DNA from: an uncultured Shinella sp.
GTDB taxonomy: Bacteria; Pseudomonadota; Alphaproteobacteria; Rhizobiales; Rhizobiaceae
NCBI RefSeq assembly: GCF_946479415.1
Contig: NZ_CAMLFY010000037.1
Coordinates: 1 to 38,195, forward strand
Direction of reading: 5' to 3'
Length of the DNA: 38,195 bases
Both the position numbers and the translations under genes were made by a program. The notes under the pieces were generated by a model. It was not told where the DNA came from and searched no databases. It was given only the letters and a program-made list of their open reading frames with translations. This document shows positions 8,103 through 15,795 of the stretch, piece after piece (position 1 is the first letter of the stretch; each line of letters opens with the position of its first letter).

Positions 8103-11100
8103 TCAGGCGCCGTAGACGATGAGCAGGTCCTTGGCGTCGATCTGGTCGCCGGCCTTGACCAGCACTTCCGAGATCATGCCGTCCTTTTCGGCATGCAGCG
8201 CCGTTTCCATCTTCATCGCCTCGATGGAGAGCAGCACGTCGCCGGCCTTGACCGCCTGACCGGCGGAGACCGAGACCGTCGAGATGACGCCCGGCATCGG
8301 CGCACCGAGATGGGCGGCATTGCCGATATCGGCCTTGCGGCGCACGGCGGACGTCGCCGCACGGTTGCGATCCGGCACCTTGATGAGGCGCGGCTGGCCG
8401 TTCAGCTCGAAGAACACCTTGACCATGCCCTGCGTATCCGGCTCGCTGATCGCCTGATGAAGGATGACGAGGGAGACGCCCTTCTCCAGTTCCGGCTGAA
8501 GCTCCTCGCCCGGTGCAAGGCCGTAGAAATAGGCCGGCGTCGGCAGGACGCTGACGGGACCATAGGTATCGACGGCCAGCGCGTAGTCGGTGAAGACCTT
8601 CGGATACATCAGATAAGAGGCGAATTCGAAGTCGTCGACCGGACGCTCCAGCTTGTCCTCGATCACCTTGCGCTCGGCATCGAGATCGGCCGCCGGCAGA
8701 AGCGAGCCGGGAACGGCGGTGTAGGCCTCTTCGCCCTTCAGCACCTTCTTCTGGAGGGCTGCCGGCCAGCCGCCCGGAGGCTGACCGAGGTCGCCCTTGA
8801 GCATGGAGACGACCGAATCCGGGAAGGCGATGTCCTTGGCGGGGTTCTCGACATCGGCGACGGTGAGGTCCTGGCTCACCATCATCAGCGCCATGTCGCC
8901 CACCACCTTGGAGGACGGCGTCACCTTGACGATATCGCCGAACATCTGGTTGGCATCGGCATAGGCCTGGGCGACGCGATGCCACTTGGTCTCCAGACCG
9001 AGCGAGCGGGCCTGCTCCTTGAGGTTTGTGAACTGGCCGCCCGGCATTTCATGCAGGTAGACTTCCGAGGCCGGCCCCTTGAGATCGCTTTCGAAGGCGG
9101 CATACTGGAAGCGCACGGCCTCCCAGTAGAAGGAGATGCGGCGGATCCATTCCGGATCGAGACCCGGATCGCGCTCCGAGCCGCGCAGCGCCTCGACGAT
9201 CGAGCCGAGGCAGGGCTGCGACGTGTTGCCCGACAGCGCATCCATCGCCGCATCCACCACATCGACACCGGCATCGACGGCGGCAAGCACAGTCGCAGCC
9301 GCGATGCCCGACGTGTCATGCGTGTGGAAATGGATCGGCAGGTCGGTCGCCTCACGCAGCGCCTTGAACAGCACGCGGGCGGCGGCGGGCTTCAGGAGAC
9401 CCGCCATGTCCTTCAGCGCGATCATATGCGCGCCGGCCTTTTCCAGCTCGCCGGCAAGGTTGGTGTAGTACTTCAGGTCGTATTTCGGGCGGGCGGAATT
9501 CAGGAGATCGCCGGTATAGCAGATGGTTGCCTCGCAGATCCTGTTCTCTTCCGCAATCGCGTCCATCGAGACGCGCATGTTGTCGACCCAGTTCAGGCAG
9601 TCGAAGACACGGAAGACATCGATGCCGCCCTTGGCCGCCTGACGCACGAAGTACTTCACGACATTGTCGGGATAGTTCTTGTAGCCGACGCCGTTGGCGC
9701 CGCGCAGCAGCATCTGGAGCAGCAGGTTCGGCGCATCCTCGCGGATGCGGGCAAGACGCTCCCAAGGGTCTTCCGTCAGGAAGCGCATGGAGACGTCGAA
9801 GGTCGCGCCGCCCCAACATTCCAGCGAGAAGAGCTGCGGAAGCGCCCGGGCATAGGTGCCGGCGACGCGGGCGATGTCATGCGTGCGCATGCGGGTCGCC
9901 AAGAGCGACTGGTGCGCGTCGCGCATGGTCGTATCGGTGAGCAGAACCTGCTTTTGCCCGCGCAGCCATTCGGCGAATTTCTTCGGGCCGAGTTCGTCGA
10001 GCTTCTGCTTGGTGCCGTCGGGGATATCGCCGTTGATATAGGGCACGACGGGCTTGGCGACGTCGGACGGCGGCTTCGGACGGCCCTTGGCCTCCGGATG
10101 GCCGTTGACGGTGACGTCGGCGATGTAGGTCAAGAGCTTCGTCGCGCGGTCCTGGCGCTTCACCTGCTGGAACAGTTCCGGCGTCGTGTCGATGAAGCGG
10201 GTCGTGTAGGTGTTGCTGCGGAATTTCTCGTGGCTGATGATCGCCTCGAGGAAGGTGAGGTTGGTCGCCACGCCGCGGATGCGGAATTCGCGCAAGGCGC
10301 GGTCCATGCGGTCGATCGCATCTTCCGCACTCGGCGCCCAGGCGGTGACCTTTTCGAGCAGTGGATCGTAGAAACGGGTGATGACCGCGCCCGAATAGGC
10401 CGTACCGCCGTCGAGACGGATACCGAAACCGGTGGCGACGCGATAGGCGGTGATGCGGCCGTAGTCCGGAATGAAATTGTGTTCCGGGTCTTCCGTGGTG
10501 ATGCGGCACTGCAGGGCATGGCCGTTGAGGCGGATGTCCGCCTGCGCAGGCACGCCCGATGCCGGCGTGCCGATCGCCGCACCGTCGAGGATATGGATCT
10601 GCGCCTTGACGATATCGATGCCGGTGACGACTTCCGTGACGGTATGCTCGACCTGGATGCGCGGATTGACCTCGATGAAGTAGAAGTTGCCGCTCTCGAC
10701 ATCCATCAGGTACTCGACCGTACCGGCGCCGACATAGTTCGTCGCCTGGCCGATCTTCAGCGAATAGTTCGCCAGTTCCTGGCGCTGCGCCTCGGTGAGA
10801 TAGGGGGCCGGTGCGCGCTCGACGACCTTCTGGTTGCGGCGCTGGATGGAGCAGTCGCGCTCGAAGAGATGCACGACATTGCCGTGGGTATCGCCAAGGA
10901 TCTGGCTTTCGACATGGCGGGCACGCTCGACGAGCTTTTCCAGATAGACCTCGTCCTTGCCGAAGGCGGCCTTGGCCTCGCGCTTGGCTTCCGTGACTTC
11001 GCGAATGAGGTCCTTCGGATCGCGGATGGCGCGCATGCCGCGACCGCCGCCGCCCCAGGAGGCTTTCAGCATGACGGGATAGCCGATCTCGGCGGCGAGA

Positions 11101-11561
11101 CGATGGATTTCGGCCTCGTCATCCGGCAGCGGATCGGTGGCGGGCACCACCGGCACGCCGACCGAGATCGCCAGATTGCGCGCGGCGACCTTGTTGCCGA
11201 GCTGGCGCATCGTATCCGGGCGCGGCCCGATGAAGGTGATGCCGGCGGCATCGCAGGCATCGACGAATTCGGGACTTTCCGACAGCAAGCCATAGCCCGG
11301 ATGAATGGCGTCGGCGCCGGAAAGCTTGGCGACCCGGATCACCTCCTCGATCGACAGATAGCTTTCGATCGGCCCGAGATCACGCGCCAGATGCGCGCCG
11401 CGCCCGATCTGGTAGCTTTCGTCCGCCTTGAAACGGTGCAGTGCGAGTTTGTCCTCTTCCGCCCATATCGCAACTGTTTTCAATCCCAATTCGTTGGCCG
11501 CGCGGAACACGCGGATGGCGATTTCGGACCGGTTGGCGACAAGGATCTTGGAGATGGGCAA
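8103..11561 (-). CDS. pyc: Pyruvate carboxylase
   Basis: ATP- and biotin-dependent carboxylation of pyruvate to oxaloacetate, the main anaplerotic reaction in rhizobia growing on sugars. Domain order: biotin carboxylase with the ATP-grasp loop SWGGGGRGMR (about 168-177) and EVNPRIQVEHTVTE; carboxyltransferase with LLTDTTMRDAHQSLLATRM (about 545-565) and the FHTHDTSG metal site; C-terminal biotin carrier domain with EAMKMET, biotinylated Lys1117, 35 residues from the end. I chose a TTG start at 11559-11561 because AGGAG lies 6 nt before it and the resulting 1152-residue protein begins LPISKILVANRSE, as rhizobial Pyc proteins do. The frame stays open to 11612, but the extra 17 residues look spurious. 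It has its own promoter and a strong terminator. Confidence 0.97.
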   Translation of the reverse strand: MPISKILVANRSEIAIRVFRAANELGLKTVAIWAEEDKLALHRFKADESYQIGRGAHLARDLGPIESYLSIEEVIRVAKLSGADAIHPGYGLLSESPEFVDACDAAGITFIGPRPDTMRQLGNKVAARNLAISVGVPVVPATDPLPDDEAEIHRLAAEIGYPVMLKASWGGGGRGMRAIRDPKDLIREVTEAKREAKAAFGKDEVYLEKLVERARHVESQILGDTHGNVVHLFERDCSIQRRNQKVVERAPAPYLTEAQRQELANYSLKIGQATNYVGAGTVEYLMDVESGNFYFIEVNPRIQVEHTVTEVVTGIDIVKAQIHILDGAAIGTPASGVPAQADIRLNGHALQCRITTEDPEHNFIPDYGRITAYRVATGFGIRLDGGTAYSGAVITRFYDPLLEKVTAWAPSAEDAIDRMDRALREFRIRGVATNLTFLEAIISHEKFRSNTYTTRFIDTTPELFQQVKRQDRATKLLTYIADVTVNGHPEAKGRPKPPSDVAKPVVPYINGDIPDGTKQKLDELGPKKFAEWLRGQKQVLLTDTTMRDAHQSLLATRMRTHDIARVAGTYARALPQLFSLECWGGATFDVSMRFLTEDPWERLARIREDAPNLLLQMLLRGANGVGYKNYPDNVVKYFVRQAAKGGIDVFRVFDCLNWVDNMRVSMDAIAEENRICEATICYTGDLLNSARPKYDLKYYTNLAGELEKAGAHMIALKDMAGLLKPAAARVLFKALREATDLPIHFHTHDTSGIAAATVLAAVDAGVDVVDAAMDALSGNTSQPCLGSIVEALRGSERDPGLDPEWIRRISFYWEAVRFQYAAFESDLKGPASEVYLHEMPGGQFTNLKEQARSLGLETKWHRVAQAYADANQMFGDIVKVTPSSKVVGDMALMMVSQDLTVADVENPAKDIAFPDSVVSMLKGDLGQPPGGWPAALQKKVLKGEEAYTAVPGSLLPAADLDAERKVIEDKLERPVDDFEFASYLMYPKVFTDYALAVDTYGPVSVLPTPAYFYGLAPGEELQPELEKGVSLVILHQAISEPDTQGMVKVFFELNGQPRLIKVPDRNRAATSAVRRKADIGNAAHLGAPMPGVISTVSVSAGQAVKAGDVLLSIEAMKMETALHAEKDGMISEVLVKAGDQIDAKDLLIVYGA

Positions 11562-11623
11562 GTCGAACTCCTCATTGACTTGGTGGGGACTTGAAAACGG
11601 GAAATGCTGCACCCGCGAAGAGA

Positions 11624-11652
11624 ATTATTAGCGGCTAATTTCGAAAGTGCAA
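11624..11652 (-). promoter_or_regulatory. Probable sigma-70-type promoter of pyc with overlapping palindrome
   Basis: On the minus strand TTGCAC (11652-11647), a 17-nt spacer and AATAAT (11629-11624) fit a housekeeping promoter, predicting a start near 11617 and a leader of about 55 nt. A perfect 6-1-6 palindrome ATTAGC-G-GCTAAT (11627-11639) overlaps the -10 element and spacer, so a bound protein would block RNA polymerase. Confidence 0.45.
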
Positions 11653-11780
11653 TTTTGTAGTCGTCAGGGAACAAAAGATTTGCGTCTCCGGCAACAATCC
11701 GGGCACGGCCAGGGGGTCTTTTTCCGCCATAGGTTGTCGTAAAAGAGGCGGCTGATGCGTTCGCGCGAAAATACTAATAT

Positions 11781-12521
11781 TCAGGAGATCAGGCCGAGGC
11801 GGAAGGCGATGGCGACGGCGTGGTGGCGATTGCGCGCACCGAGCTTTTCCTGGATGCCATTCATGTACCAGTCGACCGTATGGCTGGAAATGCCGAGAAC
11901 CCGGCCGATATCCGGGGAGGTCATGCCTTCGGCCAGCAGGCTCAGCGCCTCCATTTCGCGCCGCGTCAATTCGACGTCCACGACGGCCGAAAGGCGGGCC
12001 GCGAGTTCCGGATCGGCGATGTGGATGAGCTTCCAGTAGAGCCGCCGCGCGATGCTTTCGAAAAGGCCGATCTCGACACCCTCGAGCTCGATCGGCTTGC
12101 CGCCGAGGCTGAGGCTGCCGACGAGGCCGCGCCGTCCGTGCACGGGAAAGAGATAGCCGTCCTCCAGCCCATTCTGCCGCGCATCCACCATCATGCGCTC
12201 CATGCGCTTGCGATGCGGGCTCGTGCGGAAGGCGCTCAGCGTGTCGCGCCAGCGAAAACCCGCCTGCGCGTGGCCGAGATAGCGCACGGTCGGATCGACC
12301 TGCATGTAGCGCTTGCGGAGATAGGTTTCCGCCCAGCCCTGCGGCCAGCGCCCCGCAAGAAGCAGGCCGGACAGGCTCTCCACCGGCTTGGGCGCCTGGA
12401 TAAGGCCGTAATAGTCGAAGCCGTAAAGCGTCAGCAGTCGCTCGAATTCGGCCGTCGTCTCCTCACGGCCCCGCAACTCGTCGATCAGTGCAAGGAACTG
12501 CACCAGCAAGTTGATCTTCAT
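11781..12521 (-). CDS. LuxR-family quorum-sensing regulator (AHL-binding type)
   Basis: A 246-residue two-domain regulator. The N-terminal autoinducer domain keeps W63, Y67, D76 and W91 with spacings of 4, 9 and 15, exactly those of TraR W57, Y61, D70 and W85 that line the acyl-homoserine-lactone pocket. The C-terminal helix-turn-helix has LTRREMEALSLLAEGMTSPDIGRVLGISSHTV with E189, L193 and G199, again spaced as in TraR. An upstream ATG at 12593 would add 24 residues; ATG 12521 is preferred for its AGGG site and normal family length. No luxI-type synthase is visible, so it is a solo or its synthase lies elsewhere. It is divergent from ndvA, with 300 nt between. Confidence 0.9.
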   Translation of the reverse strand: MKINLLVQFLALIDELRGREETTAEFERLLTLYGFDYYGLIQAPKPVESLSGLLLAGRWPQGWAETYLRKRYMQVDPTVRYLGHAQAGFRWRDTLSAFRTSPHRKRMERMMVDARQNGLEDGYLFPVHGRRGLVGSLSLGGKPIELEGVEIGLFESIARRLYWKLIHIADPELAARLSAVVDVELTRREMEALSLLAEGMTSPDIGRVLGISSHTVDWYMNGIQEKLGARNRHHAVAIAFRLGLIS

Positions 12522-12821
12522 ATGCCCTGCGCTTGGCGCGCCCCAATCGAATTCTGAGAAATAACCGGCCGGTCCCGGCCAGTCATGTCCCATTCATGTT
12601 ACCCCGCATACACTTGGCAGGATCGAATGATGAAAATCAATCGGATAAGGACGTTGCGGCGAGCAAAACTCGAAACATCACGCAACATTTCATGTGAGTC
12701 ATGAAATTTGCTCTGCCGCGAAGAACTTTCGCCCCTTGCGCTGCTTAATGCCTGTAGCGAAGGGATAAAGGGTGCGCATACCGCACCGCACAACAGGGTT
12801 TTGCCGGAAAGGCTCGCATTC
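12522..12821. promoter_or_regulatory. Divergent luxR-ndvA intergenic region with an inverted repeat
   Basis: This 300-nt non-coding stretch must carry promoters for both genes. Its one strong feature is a perfect inverted repeat at 12687-12707, arms ATTTCATG and CATGAAAT around TGAGT. It lies 115 nt before the ndvA start and about 165 nt from the luxR start. A 21-bp two-fold symmetric site is the right size for a LuxR-type dimer but does not resemble a consensus tra or lux box closely, so another regulator is equally possible. The ndvA frame is open through the last 114 nt, but that sequence does not look like protein. Confidence 0.45.
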
Positions 12822-14579
12822 GTGTCTTTGTTTCAGGTCTATGCAAGGGCGCTCAGCTATCTGAACGTCTACAAGCTCCGCGTTGGCTCGGTCGTCGCCG
12901 CCAACATCGTGCTCGCCGTGATCGCCATTGCCGAACCGATCCTGTTCGGCCGCATCATCGATGCCATTTCCTCCCAGGGGAACGTCACGCCGATGTTGCT
13001 GATGTGGGCAGGTTTCGGCCTGTTCAACACCATCGCCTTCGTGCTCGTCGCCCGCGAGGCCGACCGGCTGGCCCATGGCCGCCGCGCCAGCCTTCTGACG
13101 GAAGCCTTCGGCCGTATCATTTCCATGCCGCTCGCCTGGCACAGCCAGCGCGGCACCTCGAACGCGCTCCACACGCTGCTGCGCGCCTGCGAGACGCTGT
13201 TCGGCCTCTGGCTCGAATTCATGCGCACGCATCTGGCGACCGCCGTGGCGCTCGTGCTGCTCGTTCCGACCGCCTTCGTGATGGACTACCGTCTCTCGCT
13301 GGTGCTCGTCGTGCTCGGCGCGCTCTATGTGCTGATCGGCAAGGTGGTGATGAACCGCACCCGCGAGGGCCAGGCCTCGGTGGAAAACCACTATCACACG
13401 GTGTTCTCGCATGTGTCGGACTCCATCAGCAACGTTTCGGTCGTCCATAGCTACAACCGCATTGAGGCGGAGACGCGCGAGCTGAAGCGCTTTGCCGAAC
13501 GGCTGATCAACGCCCAGTATCCCGTGCTCGACTGGTGGGCGCTCGCCAGCGCGCTGAACCGCATCGCCTCGACCATTTCCATGATGACCATCCTCGTCAT
13601 CGGCACGGTTCTGGTGCAGCGCGGCGAGATCAAGGTGGGTGACGTCATCGCCTTCATCGGCTTTGCCGGCCTGCTCATCGGCCGCCTCGACCAGATGAAG
13701 GCCTTCGTCACGCAGATCTTCGAGGCCCGCTCGAAGCTCGAGGACTTCTTCACGCTGGAAGACGCCGTCAAGGAACGCGAGGAGCCGGCAGGTGCCGGCG
13801 ATCTCGGCGAGGTCAAGGGCCGGGTCGAGTTCCGCAATATCAGCTTCGACTTCGCCAATGCCACCCAGGGCGTGCGCGACGTCTCGTTCACGGCCGAGGC
13901 CGGCCAGACGGTCGCCATCGTCGGCCCGACGGGTGCGGGCAAGACGACGCTGGTCAACCTCCTGCAGCGCGTCTACGAGCCGCAGTCCGGCCAGATCCTC
14001 ATCGACGGCGTCGATATCGCGACGGTGACGCGCAAGTCGCTGCGCCGTTCGATCGCCACCGTCTTCCAGGATGCCGGCCTGCTCAACCGCTCGATCTCCG
14101 ACAATATCCGTCTCGGCCGCGAGGGTGCGACGGAGGAGGAAATCATGGCGGCGGCGGAAGCGGCGGCGGCGAACGACTTCATCTCCTCGCGCCAGAGCGG
14201 TTACGACACCCATGTCGGCGAGCGCGGCAACCGCCTGTCGGGCGGCGAGCGCCAGCGTATCGCCATTGCCCGCGCCATCCTCAAGAACGCGCCGATCCTG
14301 GTGCTCGACGAGGCGACAAGCGCACTCGACGTGGAGACGGAAGCCCGTGTGAAGGCGGCGATCGACCAGCTGCGCCGCAACCGCACGACCTTCATCATCG
14401 CGCACCGCCTCTCGACGGTCCGCGAGGCCGATCTGGTGGTCTTCATGGATCACGGCCAGATCGCCGAGATGGGCACGTTCAACGATCTCAGCCACAGCAA
14501 CGGCCGCTTCGCCGCCCTGCTGCGCGCCAGCGGCATCCTGACGGACGACGACGTGCGCAAGAGCCACACGGCCGCCTGA
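12822..14579 (+). CDS. ndvA: Cyclic beta-1,2-glucan ABC exporter (NdvA/ChvA)
   Basis: Half-size ABC exporter, membrane domain fused to ATPase, that moves cyclic beta-1,2-glucan from cytoplasm to periplasm; needed for nodule development in Sinorhizobium and virulence in Agrobacterium. The 585-residue product has about six membrane helices (to about 290) and an ATPase with Walker A GPTGAGKTT (368-376, K374), signature LSGGE (472-476), Walker B LVLDEATSALD (D496, E497) and the H-loop IIAHRLSTV. The start is a GTG at 12822 (VSLFQVYARAL), which matches NdvA proteins and follows AAAGG by 9 nt. An upstream ATG at 12708 would add 38 unlikely residues. It converges on opgC-ndvB, which make and modify its substrate. 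Confidence 0.96.
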   Translation: MSLFQVYARALSYLNVYKLRVGSVVAANIVLAVIAIAEPILFGRIIDAISSQGNVTPMLLMWAGFGLFNTIAFVLVAREADRLAHGRRASLLTEAFGRIISMPLAWHSQRGTSNALHTLLRACETLFGLWLEFMRTHLATAVALVLLVPTAFVMDYRLSLVLVVLGALYVLIGKVVMNRTREGQASVENHYHTVFSHVSDSISNVSVVHSYNRIEAETRELKRFAERLINAQYPVLDWWALASALNRIASTISMMTILVIGTVLVQRGEIKVGDVIAFIGFAGLLIGRLDQMKAFVTQIFEARSKLEDFFTLEDAVKEREEPAGAGDLGEVKGRVEFRNISFDFANATQGVRDVSFTAEAGQTVAIVGPTGAGKTTLVNLLQRVYEPQSGQILIDGVDIATVTRKSLRRSIATVFQDAGLLNRSISDNIRLGREGATEEEIMAAAEAAAANDFISSRQSGYDTHVGERGNRLSGGERQRIAIARAILKNAPILVLDEATSALDVETEARVKAAIDQLRRNRTTFIIAHRLSTVREADLVVFMDHGQIAEMGTFNDLSHSNGRFAALLRASGILTDDDVRKSHTAA

Positions 14580-14614
14580 GCCTGCAAGGCCAGCGCTTCG
14601 GGCTGACGCCCCTT

Positions 14615-15766
14615 TTAACCGGCAGGGCCTCGCACGCCCTGCCGTTTTGCATTGGTGCTGGCGATCACGGCGGCCTGCCAGTCGAGATAGCGCGCATAGA
14701 CGAAATGCAGCGCGATACCGGCCAGCGCATAGAGCGTGCCGATCACGGGGTTCTTGCCCGTGACGAACATCATGACCTGTCCGACCATCGCAAGGATCGT
14801 GCCGAAGATGAACACGGCGAGCGAATGCCGGCCGACGGCCACCAGCGGATGGGAAAGCGGCAGAGCCGCCCAGTTCGACAGAACCGGGATCGTCGCCACC
14901 AGATAGGCGCCGGCCAGCACATGCAGGAGGCGGGTGGTCGACAGGAAGGTCTTGTCGAAACCCGTCAGTACGGCCGGCAGACCATAGGAAAAGTCGATGT
15001 TCCACCAGGAGAATACGACCCAGAGCATCGAGACGAAGAGATAGGTGGCTGACAGCACCGTCAGAACGGCATTGCGCGGAATGCCCGTCCGCTTGGCCTT
15101 GAGCACGCCGACGAAGCCGATGACGAAGAGGAACTGCCAGGACAGCGGGTTGAGGAACCACTTGCCATCGTCGAGGAAATTCGACGGCGCGATGTGCCAG
15201 ATACCGGCGCAGAGCCAGAGCGTGCCGGAGACGGCGATGAGAAGCAGCGCGCTCTGCCGGTAAAGCCAGAGGAAGCCCGGCAGCATCAGGAACAGCACGG
15301 CATACATCGAGAGGATGTTGTTATAGCCGAACTGGTGGCCGAGCAGCACCATGCTGACGACGCCCTGCTCGGTGCGGTCGACGACGGCGCGCAGGTTGAT
15401 TTCCGAGATGAGGTCCTGACGGTCGAACCACAGGGCACCGCCGGCGAAGATCGCGAAGGTCAGGATGCTCGTCATGATATGGGCGACATAGAGCGTCAGC
15501 GCCCGGCGCAGAATGCGCAGCGTCACCGCCAGCCGCTCGCCGACGGCGAAACGCGCGCCATAGGCGAGCCCCACAGACATGCCGGAGATCAGCACGAAAG
15601 CCTCGGCCGAATCGGAAAAGCCGAAATTCTTGTGCGTCAGGTGTTCCAGATACTGGCCCGGAACGTGGTTGATGAAAATCGTCAGGAGGGCGATGGCCCG
15701 GAAAACATCGAGGCGCGTGTCGCGTTGCCGCGGCACGGCGCCCGTCAGTCCAGTTTTGTCTGTCAT
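14615..15766 (-). CDS. opgC: OpgC-family membrane acyltransferase, probable cyclic glucan succinylase
   Basis: A polytopic inner-membrane protein of 383 residues with about ten hydrophobic segments. The N-terminal RLDVFRAIALLTIFINHVPG (about 18-37) and NFGFSDSAEAFVLISG (about 47-62) are signatures of the OpgC family. OpgC of Rhodobacter and the related Brucella Cgm add succinyl groups to periplasmic glucans. Placement directly after ndvB on the same strand supports a role in making the cyclic glucan anionic. The ATG at 15766 is used; an in-frame GTG at 15781 would add five residues but lies in the palindrome at 15772-15795. Neither has a good ribosome site, which suggests coupling to ndvB translation. 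The gene's last codons double as the ndvA terminator. Confidence 0.88.
   Translation of the reverse strand: MTDKTGLTGAVPRQRDTRLDVFRAIALLTIFINHVPGQYLEHLTHKNFGFSDSAEAFVLISGMSVGLAYGARFAVGERLAVTLRILRRALTLYVAHIMTSILTFAIFAGGALWFDRQDLISEINLRAVVDRTEQGVVSMVLLGHQFGYNNILSMYAVLFLMLPGFLWLYRQSALLLIAVSGTLWLCAGIWHIAPSNFLDDGKWFLNPLSWQFLFVIGFVGVLKAKRTGIPRNAVLTVLSATYLFVSMLWVVFSWWNIDFSYGLPAVLTGFDKTFLSTTRLLHVLAGAYLVATIPVLSNWAALPLSHPLVAVGRHSLAVFIFGTILAMVGQVMMFVTGKNPVIGTLYALAGIALHFVYARYLDWQAAVIASTNAKRQGVRGPAG
14620..14648 (+). terminator. Intrinsic terminator of ndvA, embedded in the 3' end of opgC
   Basis: A perfect 9-bp stem CGGCAGGGC / GCCCTGCCG with loop CTCGCAC, followed by TTTT on the plus strand, starts 41 nt after the ndvA stop. 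It is unusual in lying inside the last ten codons of the convergent opgC gene. On the minus strand no T-run follows, so it should work in one direction only. Confidence 0.8.
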
Positions 15767-15771
15767 GTCAG

Positions 15772-15795
15772 TCTGATCCACATATGTGGATCAGA
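15772..15795. promoter_or_regulatory. 24-bp perfect palindrome across the ndvB stop and opgC start
   Basis: The half TCTGATCCACAT is followed by its exact reverse complement, with no spacer. It includes the ndvB TGA (15791-15793) and the alternative opgC GTG (15779-15781) and ends 6 nt before the opgC ATG. In RNA it can fold as a 10-bp stem with an AUAU loop. It could act as an mRNA element setting the opgC-to-ndvB ratio or as a DNA-binding site. Confidence 0.6.

Noticed and set aside
8193..11594. A 1133-codon open frame opposite pyc.
   Set aside because: It mirrors the pyc coding frame, has no recognisable motif or ribosome site, and pyc is certain.
12699..15161. An 820-codon minus-strand frame running through part of opgC and opposite ndvA.
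   Set aside because: It is out of frame with opgC and antisense to ndvA; the translation has no domain features.
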